Shown: positions 1 through 7,485 of the stretch, one piece after another
Numbering within the stretch: position 1 is the stretch's first letter
How the letters are laid out: each line of letters starts with the position of its first letter
Source: Hungatella sp. UBA4396
Lineage (GTDB): Bacteria; Bacillota; Clostridia; Lachnospirales; Lachnospiraceae
NCBI GenBank assembly: GCA_002389905.1
Contig: DGRE01000008.1
Location: forward strand, 1-64,000
Direction: 5' to 3'
DNA length: 64,000 nucleotides
Translations under genes and position numbers: made by a program
Notes under the pieces: generated by a model
Seen by the model: the letters and a program-made list of their open reading frames with translations, nothing else
The model's database searches: none
What the model was told of the DNA's origin: nothing

Positions 1-31
1 CTAGTTAATTGTAGCCGATCCATTTTATTGA

Positions 32-60
32 TTGTGAATGGTTACTTCATAGGCTATAAT
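32..60 (+). promoter_or_regulatory. Promoter of the holin-like toxin
   Basis: A TTGTGA box at 32-37 is separated by 17 bases from a perfect TATAAT at 55-60. This predicts a transcript start near 67 and therefore a leader of about 80 bases before the toxin start, long for a 28-codon gene and consistent with a structured regulated mRNA. Confidence 0.6.
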
Positions 61-96
61 TGTATTGCATAATTGAAAAGAAAGCGGATGCAATTT

Positions 97-135
97 TCCG
101 ATATTAGATGCCCTCTAGTATTACGAAAGAGAGGG
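97..135 (+). promoter_or_regulatory. Leader hairpin masking the toxin ribosome site
   Basis: CCCTCT at 111-116 pairs with AGAGGG at 130-135; the right arm contains the toxin Shine-Dalgarno sequence (GAGGG, 131-135), 10 bases before the ATG. The left-arm sequence GCCCTC (110-115) and the upstream TCCGAT (97-102) are also complementary to GAGGGC (281-286) and ATCGGA (288-293) beyond the gene, so two mutually exclusive pairings are possible. Sequestered ribosome sites and long-range pairing are known in type I toxin mRNAs; the role here is inferred. Confidence 0.55.
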
Positions 136-145
136 TGATGCCCTT

Positions 146-232
146 ATGAGTACAGGCGAAGTTTTAACCTTATTACTTGTAATTTTTGCGGCTCTGTCTT
201 ACATAGACAATCATAACAACAAAAAGAAATAG
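146..232 (+). CDS. Putative holin-like type I toxin, 28 aa
   Basis: The predicted peptide begins MSTGEVL, continues as a hydrophobic helix of about 15 residues (LTLLLVIFAALSYI) and ends in a polar Asn/Lys-rich tail. This layout, and the MSTxExL start in particular, resembles the short 'putative holin-like toxin' family of Firmicutes type I toxin-antitoxin loci, which are membrane-acting and silenced by an antisense RNA. Supporting context: a strong promoter, a leader hairpin over the ribosome site, and a hairpin overlapping the stop codon whose U-run is better on the opposite strand, as expected if a convergent antisense RNA ends inside the toxin gene. Assignment rests on pattern; no homology search was made. 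Confidence 0.6.
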   Translation: MSTGEVLTLLLVIFAALSYIDNHNNKKK

Positions 233-262
233 CATCCCACCGTCCAAAGTAGATGCTATTTC
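226..262. terminator. Hairpin overlapping the toxin stop codon
   Basis: AAATAGCATC (about 227-236) and GATGCTATTT (252-261) form a 10-base-pair stem spanning the toxin stop. Read on the minus strand the stem is followed by TTTTTGTTGTT, a better U-tract than on the plus strand, so it may terminate a convergent antisense RNA, or act in both directions. Confidence 0.5.
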
Positions 263-615
263 AAAATAGGTATTTTTACTGAGGGCAATCGGAAGATCAA
301 TTCTTATAAATCCTCAATTCAGTATTTAGCCATTTTCTTTTTTAATCAGTATTTTCCATTTACTACCATGTGTTTCCTTGCTCATTCTTAGTTGCCTCCC
401 ATAGTGTATTTCTATTTATGAAATCACCACTTCAACTTGTGCCTATATATCCCCCCTGTGACGCGCCAGAATCGCCCTTATGGATGTTTGAAGCTATGGG
501 TGGGATATGGTTGCATTTACAGTTTCAGGCACTAAAATAAGCCCACATACTCATATTTTTTATGATTCCTATCAGATGCATGATAAAAAACTGCACAATA
601 CTGCAAGGGCAAATT
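263..615. other. Intergenic stretch, possible antisense RNA source
   Basis: No convincing gene of normal size. It holds the two motifs complementary to the toxin leader (281-286 and 288-293). On the minus strand a 19-codon frame (385 to 326, starting MSKETHG) has a GGGAGG nine bases upstream, but it is too short to assert. I did not find a clear minus-strand promoter for an antitoxin RNA, only weak candidates between about 390 and 440. Confidence 0.3.
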
Positions 616-1169
616 CTATTGTATGCGCTGAAACCAGTCTGGTACATTATGAGAAATGCGGACCGGAGTCCCATCTTTATAAATGGCAATTCTTCTAAAT
701 TCCTTGGTATTATCATATAGAGAAGCCAAATTGCACATGGGAAGAACCCGTTTCAGATTTAAAAACGTTTCCAGATACCGCTTTTCCACATCCTCATCTG
801 GTATTCCATGGCCCCCCTTTGATACCCTATATGCAATTCTCTGTTTCGCCAGTTCCACCGAATCAACTCCCACATAATAAAGTTCAATGTAATATCCCTG
901 ATTTCTGGCCTTTTCTATGGTTCTGAAAATGGTCTTTCCACAGAGCGTAGTTTCCTGGTTAAAGGAAATCCCGGCAGACAGAAACCTGTTCAGTTCCTGA
1001 ACCGCCAACTTACCAGCTTTCATAACGTCACTGGTAACTTTCCAGTCTCCAAATGTCCTAAGAATTTCATCCGTATTAACTCTGGGCATCTGCTGATACC
1101 GTGGGAAGGTTTGGTACAATGTAGACTTCCCCGCTCCGTTCACTCCAGCAAGATAACATATCGTTTCAT
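616..1169 (-). pseudogene. Zeta-like P-loop toxin (COG4185 type), apparently frameshifted
   Basis: The reading frame encodes a zeta-toxin-like nucleotide kinase/ATPase: Walker A GVNGAGKST immediately after the N-terminal beta strand, then NTDEI, and a C-terminal half typical of 'predicted ABC-type ATPase' proteins that accompany small antitoxins. The natural start should be the ATG at 1169, which overlaps the antitoxin stop (TGATG) and has GAGGAG 9 bases upstream. That frame reads MKRYVIL and then stops within three codons; inserting one G after base 1149 would give MKRYVILAGVNGAGKS. So a one-base deletion separates the good start from the body. The in-frame alternative would need a start inside the antitoxin gene with no proper ribosome site. 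Likely inactive, unless the base is a sequencing error or phase-variable. Confidence 0.6.
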
Positions 1170-1348
1170 CAAAAACGGTTCTCCTCAATTGCTTTTCTCT
1201 GTCTCTGTTGGAGGATAAGATCACTGACCATGGAATAAAATTCCTGTTCTTCTTCAGTCTCCGCCCCAAGAATTAACTGTACAGCCTCATCCGGATCTAA
1301 TTTCAGGCACTCTTTATATAACATTTTCAAGGCATCGTTGGTTGACAT
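1169..1348 (-). CDS. Small acidic antitoxin-like protein, 59 aa
   Basis: Starts MSTNDAL at an ATG preceded by AGGAGGGAG at ideal spacing, and stops with TGA sharing one base with the toxin ATG (TGATG), the classic coupled arrangement of a toxin-antitoxin pair. The product is helical and acidic in its centre (AETEEEQEF) with a Lys/Arg/Glu-rich tail. I do not recognise a named family; the antitoxin role is inferred from order, overlap and size. Being intact while its partner is frameshifted fits loss of the toxin with the antitoxin retained. Confidence 0.6.
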   Translation of the reverse strand: MSTNDALKMLYKECLKLDPDEAVQLILGAETEEEQEFYSMVSDLILQQRQRKAIEENRF

Positions 1349-1590
1349 ATTATCACTCCCTCCTATTAAGTAAGTCCATTATATCATAGATATATCATGG
1401 AATACAACGAAGCAGCCTAAACATTTGAGCAAAAAAATATATATGAATTCTGTATTAAACCATTTTCTTTTTTATCAGATTTTTTATACACCGACTGGCA
1501 CAATCCATATAATCAAACCCTTCTATATAAATGAATAATTATACTATTCAAGAAATACCTTGTAATACAATATAGCAAAAAGGATATACC

Positions 1591-1998
1591 GTGATAAAAA
1601 AACATTTTCCACCTTTTATATTATCACTTTTTATATTTTTATTATTAGGATTATTTCTAAAGTCCAGAAATTATAAATCCCTCGAAACAATTAATCCGGA
1701 AGCAGTAACAGAGAACAGTATCAAAGATATTATCATAGTCAGGTGTTTCCTAAAAAATATCTATACAGATACTCAACTTTTTTACTCCAATCCTTATATC
1801 CTGGTATATGATTATGAAACTGAAGTTTTGAGTGTTGAGGATAAGGAAAATGCAGGAGTTTTAGTAAAATTCCGCACCACTCCTCAAATCGGCGCCCATA
1901 ACCCTGTTGGTGAAGATGAATTGATTTATCATATAAAACCGGATGGAGAAATTGTCTTAACCGATTATAAACACATAAAAAGCTACTCTTTACCATGA
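1591..1998 (+). CDS. Membrane-anchored or secreted DUF3888-like protein, 135 aa
   Basis: An N-terminal signal anchor (residues 5-23, FPPFILSLFIFLLLGLF) is followed by an extracytoplasmic domain. The C-terminal half, with GAHNPVGEDELIYHIKPDGEI, resembles the DUF3888 family of small exported Bacillales/Clostridia proteins (pattern HNPxGxDTIxYxIxPxG); function of that family is not known. It stands alone, with a strong terminator directly behind it. Base composition is AT-rich compared with the housekeeping genes further along. Confidence 0.55.
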   Translation: MIKKHFPPFILSLFIFLLLGLFLKSRNYKSLETINPEAVTENSIKDIIIVRCFLKNIYTDTQLFYSNPYILVYDYETEVLSVEDKENAGVLVKFRTTPQIGAHNPVGEDELIYHIKPDGEIVLTDYKHIKSYSLP

Positions 1999-2009
1999 AG
2001 AATAACAAA

Positions 2010-2046
2010 CCGCTATGTGCTGTTACAATGCCCATAGCGGTATTTT
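2010..2046 (+). terminator. Terminator of the DUF3888-like gene
   Basis: CCGCTATG (2010-2017) and CATAGCGG (2033-2040) form an 8-base-pair stem followed by TATTTTTTA. Confidence 0.8.
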
Positions 2047-2126
2047 TTACTTAAAAAGCTTAATTTCTGAACAATCCTCAATTCTGGTGTACATGAGAAA
2101 GTATATTTTATATAGCAAAGCCTCCT

Positions 2127-2957
2127 TTATCCCATGTGCAGAGATCCCTTATCATCCGTACTCAAATACATATTCCCCTCAAACATACTCCCATCCTCTG
2201 CAGCCCGGTACAACTCCCCTTTCCAGATAATCCACTGGTCTTTTGCCATAGCTCCATCGTTGTTTAAATAATACCACTTCCCATCTGACCCGGTCTTCCA
2301 CGTGTCTTTTTCCATAAATCCCGCATCATTAAACCAATACCAGTCTTCTCCATCCTGATACCAGTCGTTCCTGACATAATTTCCCGTATTCCCCAAGTAA
2401 AACCTCCAGCCCCCGTCTTCCTCGCTCCATCCGGATTTAAGCTGAGGCTCTGCCTTCAGTTCCGCCTGAAAACCATCCCAGGTATGCTCAGTATGATTGT
2501 ATACATAAGGGTTAGGGCAGATTTTCCCCGTCACATCGTAGTGGCGGATTACATGATCCGCCGGAATGCCGTATTGCTTCATCAGCTCTTTTGTCAGACT
2601 AACAGCAGCTTTCACAGTTGCATCTTCAAAATACCAGTCCCTGCTGGTATCCGACTGGCTGCCCTTATTCCTGACGCAAAGCTCGATCCCCAGGCTGTTG
2701 CTGTTGCGGCACTCTGGATGACGGTATATCTTTGCCCCGCAATGCCACGCAATATCCTGATCTTCAACAGACTGCCATATCTCTCCCCTGAATCCAACAA
2801 AATAATGAGCGCTGGCTCCGATATACCCGGAAGCATAATACTTGCAGTTTGCCTCCGCTCCCCCCAAGGCCCCTACATAGTGGATCACAATATACCGGAT
2901 GGTGCGCCCCTGTCCATTGCTGTAATTATAGGGGGTCAATAGCTTGTGAACCTCCAT
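2127..2957 (-). CDS. N-acetylmuramoyl-L-alanine amidase with choline-binding-type repeats, 276 aa
   Basis: An Amidase_2 domain fills residues 1-165: zinc ligand region VIHYVGA, ASAHYFVG, the SNSLGIELC strand, and RHYDVTGKICPNP with the second His and the catalytic Lys-x-Cys. Residues 175-276 hold cell-wall-binding repeats of the GW...G.WYY(L/F)N..G type (for example DWYWFNDAGFM, KWYYLNNDGAM). It would cleave the MurNAc-L-Ala bond in peptidoglycan. There is no signal peptide, as in phage endolysins, which need a holin for export; no other phage genes are visible except the holin-like toxin 2 kb away. A 51-codon frame is immediately upstream. Confidence 0.85.
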   Translation of the reverse strand: MEVHKLLTPYNYSNGQGRTIRYIVIHYVGALGGAEANCKYYASGYIGASAHYFVGFRGEIWQSVEDQDIAWHCGAKIYRHPECRNSNSLGIELCVRNKGSQSDTSRDWYFEDATVKAAVSLTKELMKQYGIPADHVIRHYDVTGKICPNPYVYNHTEHTWDGFQAELKAEPQLKSGWSEEDGGWRFYLGNTGNYVRNDWYQDGEDWYWFNDAGFMEKDTWKTGSDGKWYYLNNDGAMAKDQWIIWKGELYRAAEDGSMFEGNMYLSTDDKGSLHMG

Positions 2958-3113
2958 TTAAATCCCTTCCCTTCCTTCCGCAAAACCCATTTCATCTGCA
3001 TCAAAGGATTCCCGAAACCGTTCAATCTCCGTGTAATCGGAGTTTTTTAAATTTTCCTGTATTCCCAGAAGTTCTATGCTGGTCATATCTTTTGTGGCCT
3101 CACTTTTCACCAT
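2958..3113 (-). CDS. Small protein directly upstream of the amidase, 51 aa
   Basis: Starts MVKSEATKDM, with AAGG seven bases before the ATG, and its TAA directly abuts the amidase ATG (TAAATG), implying translational coupling. The peptide is charged and helix-prone (IERFRESFDADEMGFAEGREGI), with no membrane segment or signal. I do not recognise it. The tight junction and lack of another start context for the amidase support it being translated; it could be a regulator or partner of the amidase. Confidence 0.5.
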   Translation of the reverse strand: MVKSEATKDMTSIELLGIQENLKNSDYTEIERFRESFDADEMGFAEGREGI

Positions 3114-3170
3114 AAAATTTCCTTGTCCTTTTTATTTATCATATGACAAAAAGGACATGAAAGTGAGAAA

Positions 3171-3204
3171 GGGAGCAGCAGAAACGTCTGTCTCTGCTGC
3201 TCCC
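3171..3204 (-). terminator. Terminator of the CcdA-thioredoxin gene
   Basis: A 12-base-pair perfect inverted repeat (GGGAGCAGCAGA at 3171-3182 with its complement at 3193-3204); on the minus strand it is followed by TTTCTCACTTTC. A second perfect 10-base inverted repeat lies at about 3124-3157. Confidence 0.65.
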
Positions 3205-3255
3205 TTGCTTAATTTATTCATCCTGCTCCATCGGCAATTCACATTCCCAATGCCG

Positions 3256-4566
3256 TCAGTTCCTTTTTCCATTCATGGTCTGCTCCACAATACTGTGCAT
3301 AGTATCCTCAGACAGCATACCACTGGCATAGCCGAATACATTCCCATCCCTGTCAATCATAAAGGTCGTAGGATAAGAATATACTCCGTAAGCCTCAAAC
3401 AATTCCCCTGTAGTGTCCATCAAAGTGGGATAAGTATACCCGTTCTCGTCCAGAAACTTCTTAACCGCTTCCTCATCCTTTTCCTGCCCATAATTGGGGG
3501 CAGCCACACCGAGAACGATCAGGGCATTGTCCCCTTCCGTATCATAAGATTCATACAGCTTCTGGATATCCGGCATCTCTGCCCGGCAGGGAGGGCACCA
3601 GGTGGCCCAGAAGTTCAAAAATATGGTTTTCCCCTTGTAATCAGAAAGGGAATGGGTATTGCCAAACTGGTCCGTCAGAGTGAAATCAATGGCCGGAAGA
3701 GGCTGGTTTTCGCTTTCCTCTTTTGTTTCCTCTCCAGCATCTTCAGAAGCCTGAACCGATTCTTCTGTCGGTTTTTCTGTCGTTTCTTCCTCTTCCGTCT
3801 CAGGCACCGCCGTTGTTTCCGTAACAGTCCCCCCCGAAATGGATGACAAATACCCGGTCACTCCATTCATCTTTCCGGTAAACATCATAATCCCCATCAG
3901 CACCATAAGCACGCCTCCGGCCTTTACCGCATTCTTTGCCACATTACTGTGGTTTTTGAAAAATGCAAGAACGGATGTAGTGAAGAAGCCCACCGCCAGA
4001 AATGGCAGAATAAAGCCCAGGGTATACACACCGATGAGGGCAAAGCCCCATGCCTTTGTAGAAGCTGAAGCCGCCATAATCAGCACGCTTGCCAAAGCCG
4101 GTCCCACGCAGGGCGTCCAGGCAAAGCTGAAGGTAAAGCCCATGACCAGAGCTGTAAATGGTGACATGGCAAGGGTGTTAATCGACAAAGGCAGCCGGCC
4201 CTCCCTGCTTAAAATGGAAGACTGTCCAAAGAAGCCAAGCTGGTACAAGCCGAACATAATAACAAGGATTCCTCCGATTCTGGCAAACATAAGCTGGTTG
4301 GAGTTAAAAAAGCTGCCGAGGGCAGAAAATCCAAGCCCCAGAAGGAAGAAAGCAAAGCTGACTCCAATGACGAAGCAGATCGTATGTAGCATGACCTTTT
4401 TCCGGTCATAATGAATCCTTCCATCCTCTCCCTTCACTCCCGTTCCTCCCGATAAATACCCGATGTAAAGGGGAATCAGGGGAAGGACGCAGGGTGAAAA
4501 AAAGCTGACCAGCCCCTGCACAAACACGGTCAAAACCGGAACACTCACATCTAGTGTAAATCCCAA
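3256..4566 (-). CDS. CcdA-type membrane reductase fused to a TlpA-like thioredoxin domain, 436 aa
   Basis: Residues 1-230 are a six-helix CcdA/DsbD-beta transporter that carries reducing power across the membrane; the first redox Cys is in FSPCVLPLIPLY and the second in FAWTPCVGPAL. A 45-residue linker rich in Glu/Thr/Ser follows, then a TlpA/ResA-like thioredoxin domain (about 290-436) with WATWCPPC and the cis-Pro region YSYPTTFMI. One polypeptide therefore supplies both the electron channel and the extracytoplasmic disulfide reductase. I place the start at a TTG because GAGAGGAGG lies 7 bases upstream of it; the ATG 24 bases earlier would contain that ribosome site. The gene diverges from a DtxR-type regulator. 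Confidence 0.85.
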   Translation of the reverse strand: MGFTLDVSVPVLTVFVQGLVSFFSPCVLPLIPLYIGYLSGGTGVKGEDGRIHYDRKKVMLHTICFVIGVSFAFFLLGLGFSALGSFFNSNQLMFARIGGILVIMFGLYQLGFFGQSSILSREGRLPLSINTLAMSPFTALVMGFTFSFAWTPCVGPALASVLIMAASASTKAWGFALIGVYTLGFILPFLAVGFFTTSVLAFFKNHSNVAKNAVKAGGVLMVLMGIMMFTGKMNGVTGYLSSISGGTVTETTAVPETEEEETTEKPTEESVQASEDAGEETKEESENQPLPAIDFTLTDQFGNTHSLSDYKGKTIFLNFWATWCPPCRAEMPDIQKLYESYDTEGDNALIVLGVAAPNYGQEKDEEAVKKFLDENGYTYPTLMDTTGELFEAYGVYSYPTTFMIDRDGNVFGYASGMLSEDTMHSIVEQTMNGKRN

Positions 4567-4649
4567 AATAAAGCCTCCTCTCAATGGCACATGGTTCTGA
4601 ATAAAAACGCTTGTTCTGTACTATTTTCAGTTACAGTTTGTGTAGTAAA

Positions 4650-4678
4650 ACTATACCATTTAGATACCGGGGTGTCAA
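4650..4678 (-). promoter_or_regulatory. Sigma-A promoter of the CcdA-thioredoxin gene
   Basis: On the minus strand TTGACA (4678-4673), a 17-base spacer and TATAGT (4655-4650), near consensus. It lies in the divergent region shared with the DtxR-type gene, so that regulator could act here. Confidence 0.75.
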
Positions 4679-4761
4679 GCATTATATGGGTCTGCCTTAT
4701 CACTCATAGAACTGCCCATAAGGGAATAAATATAAATAACAACCTTCATAAAGGAGTCCCC

Positions 4762-5181
4762 ATGTCTAACCCTCCCAACTTTTATACCTTAAAGGGCTAT
4801 TCTCTTCTGGAGAACACCAGGATCACCTCCTCCATGGAGGATTACTTAGAAATGATCTGCCGTCTCCATAAAAACGGCCAGACTGTCCGCATTAAGGAAC
4901 TGGCTGAATGCCTTCACGTAAAGCCCTCCTCAGCCTCCAAAATGACCGGAAACTTAAGAAAACAGGGCCTGGTGCGCTTTGAAAAGTACGGTACCGTTTC
5001 CCTGACAGAGACCGGCTTGCAGATGGGTGAATATTTATTATTCCGCCACGATGTGCTCCACCGCTTTTTCTGCTACATCAACCAGAATTCCGATGAACTG
5101 GAGCAGGTGGAAAAGGTAGAACACTTTATAGCCCCGGAAACAGTGTATAATATTCAAAAATGGCTGAATAAATTTACATAG
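4762..5181 (+). CDS. DtxR/MntR-family metal-dependent transcriptional regulator, 139 aa
   Basis: A winged helix-turn-helix (residues about 20-80: MEDYLEMICRL, VRIKELAECLHVKPSSASKMTGNL, KYGTVSLTETG) is followed by the dimerisation helices with candidate metal ligands in LFRHDVLHRFF and VEKVEHFIAPET. No SH3-like third domain, so it is the short MntR-like form that usually senses Mn(II) or Fe(II). Start chosen at the ATG with AAGGAG five bases upstream rather than the longer open frame. Its targets are not evident; a manganese exporter gene lies at 15933, too far to be an operon partner. Confidence 0.85.
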   Translation: MSNPPNFYTLKGYSLLENTRITSSMEDYLEMICRLHKNGQTVRIKELAECLHVKPSSASKMTGNLRKQGLVRFEKYGTVSLTETGLQMGEYLLFRHDVLHRFFCYINQNSDELEQVEKVEHFIAPETVYNIQKWLNKFT

Positions 5182-5187
5182 AAATAC

Positions 5188-5216
5188 TTGTGTGATTTTA
5201 TAATTCATCGTATACT
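5188..5216 (+). promoter_or_regulatory. Promoter of icd
   Basis: TTGTGT (5188-5193), 17-base spacer, TATACT (5211-5216), then a short leader and AAGGAGG before the icd ATG. Confidence 0.6.
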
Positions 5217-5252
5217 ATAGCTTACACCAATAATTTTAAGGAGGACAAGCAC

Positions 5253-6449
5253 ATGGATAAGATCAAAATGACAACTCCCATTGTTGAAATGGATGGTGAC
5301 GAAATGACCAGGATTCTCTGGCAGATGATCAAAGACAATCTTCTTTTGCCTTATATCGATTTAAAGACAGAATATTATGACCTGGGACTTCCCTGCCGTG
5401 ACCAGACCGATGACCAGGTGACCATAGATTCTGCCAATGCCACAAAAAAGTATAAGGTTGCTGTCAAGTGCGCCACTATCACCCCAAATGCAGACCGTGT
5501 AAAGGAATACAGCTTAAAGGAAATGTGGAAAAGCCCTAATGCTACCATCAGAGCCCTTTTAGACGGAACCGTATTCCGGGCACCTATTGTTGTCAAGGGA
5601 ATTGATCCATGTGTAAAAAGCTGGAAAAAGCCCATTACCATTGCAAGACACGCTTACGGCGACGTTTACAAGGCAACGGAAATGAAGATTCCGGGAGCCG
5701 GAAAGGTGGAGCTGGTTTACACCGCAGAGGATGGAACCGAAACCAGAGAAACCGTTCACGCCTTTCAGGGACCGGGAATCATTCAGGGAATGCACAATTT
5801 AAGCGATTCTATTGAAAGCTTTGCAAAAAGCTGCTTTAACTATGCTCTGGATACAAAGCAGGATTTATGGTTTGCCACCAAGGACACCATTTCAAAAAAA
5901 TACGATCACACCTTTAAGGACATTTTCCAGGATATTTTTGATGCGGACTTTGCGGATTTGTTTAAGGAAGCAGGGATTTCCTATTTTTATACCCTCATCG
6001 ACGATGCGGTAGCACGTGTCATGAAGGCGGACGGCGGCTTTATCTGGGCCTGTAAGAACTACGACGGAGATGTGATGAGCGATATGGTATCCTCTGCCTT
6101 CGGCTCTCTTGCCATGATGACCTCCGTTTTAGTATCACCTGACGGAGATTATGAATATGAGGCTGCCCACGGAACCGTACAACGCCATTACTACCAGCAC
6201 TTAAAGGGACAGGAAACCTCCACCAATTCCATGGCAACCATTTTTGCCTGGTCAGGAGCTTTAAGAAAGCGGGGAGAACTGGACGGAAACCAGGAGCTGG
6301 CAGATTTTGCAGACAGACTGGAACAAGCTTCCCTGGACACCATTGAAGCAGGAGAAATGACAAAGGACCTGGCTCTTATCACCACCATTCCCAACCCAAC
6401 CGTATTAAGCAGCGAAGATTTTATTAAGGCTATTGCAAAACGTCTGTAA
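5253..6449 (+). CDS. icd: Isocitrate dehydrogenase (NADP-type), 398 aa
   Basis: Converts isocitrate to 2-oxoglutarate and CO2, giving NADPH and the carbon skeleton of glutamate. The sequence is of the eukaryote-like homodimeric type (about 400 residues): MDGDEMTRI near the N-terminus, substrate loop [19 protein letters not shown], the catalytic Tyr in [11 protein letters not shown], metal-binding Asp in [13 protein letters not shown] and [12 protein letters not shown], and the cofactor region [11 protein letters not shown], whose His-Gly-Thr-Val plus Arg fits NADP preference. In a fermentative anaerobe this would work in an incomplete oxidative branch. A LysR gene follows on the same strand after 99 bases. 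Confidence 0.93.
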   Translation: MDKIKMTTPIVEMDGDEMTRILWQMIKDNLLLPYIDLKTEYYDLGLPCRDQTDDQVTIDSANATKKYKVAVKCATITPNADRVKEYSLKEMWKSPNATIRALLDGTVFRAPIVVKGIDPCVKSWKKPITIARHAYGDVYKATEMKIPGAGKVELVYTAEDGTETRETVHAFQGPGIIQGMHNLSDSIESFAKSCFNYALDTKQDLWFATKDTISKKYDHTFKDIFQDIFDADFADLFKEAGISYFYTLIDDAVARVMKADGGFIWACKNYDGDVMSDMVSSAFGSLAMMTSVLVSPDGDYEYEAAHGTVQRHYYQHLKGQETSTNSMATIFAWSGALRKRGELDGNQELADFADRLEQASLDTIEAGEMTKDLALITTIPNPTVLSSEDFIKAIAKRL

Positions 6450-6548
6450 GTATTTCGACATTTTTTTCAAAACATCTGTTCATACTATTATCAAAATGAT
6501 ATAATGTAGATTATCACATGAACCATTGGTAATGGAAGGACTTCTGAC

Positions 6549-7427
6549 ATGAACTTAAGACATCTCACAATCTTTAAAACGGTGTGTGAGGAAGGCAGCA
6601 TTACCGGGGCAGCCAAAGCCCTGTCTATGACACAGCCTGCCATCTCACATGCCATCAATGAACTGGAAGAATCCGTTGGCACCACCCTCTTTGACCGGGT
6701 TTCCCGCAAGGTGGTCATCAATGAAAACGGAAAATTTTATTTATCGAAAGTCATCCCCCTTCTGGAATTGTATCAGGATCTGGAAAGCTACTCGGGCGCC
6801 CTTCATGTTCAGGCCCCCCTGCGGATCGGCTCCTGTGTCACATTGGGAAGCTACTTACTTCCCCAGGCCGTATCCCGGTTTTCCTTAACCAATCCTGACA
6901 CCATGCTGAAGGTCACCATAGATAATTCCAGGGAAATCATCAATAAACTTTTAAAAAATGAACTGGACATCGGTCTGGTGGAAGGCGTCATCCCAGAAGA
7001 CCGGCTGGAAAAAATCCCCTTTTCCTCCTATCCTTTGGCTGTGGTCTGCGCCCCGGGCCATCCCTTTGCCAAGCGTTCCGCCCAGCCTGTGACCCTGGAC
7101 CACCTCATCAAGGAGCCTCTTCTTTTAAGAGAGCAGGGCTGCACCTTACGAGACACCTTTGACTCCGCCCTTTCCTTAAACAATCTGTCCGCAGATCCTC
7201 TCTGGTCCAGCACCAATTCTGACGTGATCCTGCAGGCAGTAAAGGAAAATATCGGAATTGGAGTAATTCCCAGAATTTTTGCAGACGAGTCTGTCAAGCG
7301 GGGAGATGTGGTTGAAATCGAGGTTCAGAACTTAGATATCAGCTGCATGAACCACGTGGCATTTCATAAGGATAAATTCCAGACAGAGGCTTTCCAGGCA
7401 TTTATCAATCTGGTACTATTCGACTGA
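6549..7427 (+). CDS. LysR-family transcriptional regulator, 292 aa
   Basis: The N-terminal helix-turn-helix (MNLRHLTIFKTVCEEGSITGAAKALSMTQPAISHAINELEE, residues 1-41, with DRVSRKVVIN wing) is canonical LysR; residues 90-290 form the periplasmic-binding-like effector domain. It is transcribed in the same direction as icd, after a gap containing a possible promoter (TATAAT-like GATATAATG near 6495-6504). The effector and targets cannot be read from sequence. It ends at a bidirectional terminator shared with the convergent aminotransferase gene. Confidence 0.9.
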   Translation: MNLRHLTIFKTVCEEGSITGAAKALSMTQPAISHAINELEESVGTTLFDRVSRKVVINENGKFYLSKVIPLLELYQDLESYSGALHVQAPLRIGSCVTLGSYLLPQAVSRFSLTNPDTMLKVTIDNSREIINKLLKNELDIGLVEGVIPEDRLEKIPFSSYPLAVVCAPGHPFAKRSAQPVTLDHLIKEPLLLREQGCTLRDTFDSALSLNNLSADPLWSSTNSDVILQAVKENIGIGVIPRIFADESVKRGDVVEIEVQNLDISCMNHVAFHKDKFQTEAFQAFINLVLFD

Positions 7428-7441
7428 TAACCTTAAAAAAA

Positions 7442-7477
7442 GAGCTTTGACCGGTTATAACACTATGGTCAAAGCTC
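7442..7477. terminator. Bidirectional terminator between lysR and the aminotransferase
   Basis: Perfect 11-base-pair stem: GAGCTTTGACC at 7442-7452 and GGTCAAAGCTC at 7467-7477, with A-run before and ATTTT after, so usable from both sides. Confidence 0.85.
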
Positions 7478-7485
7478 ATTTTAAA

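Noticed and set aside
4591..4761. N-terminal extension of the DtxR-type protein
   Set aside because: The extension covers the divergent promoter region and lacks a ribosome site; AAGGAG is placed properly before the inner ATG at 4762.
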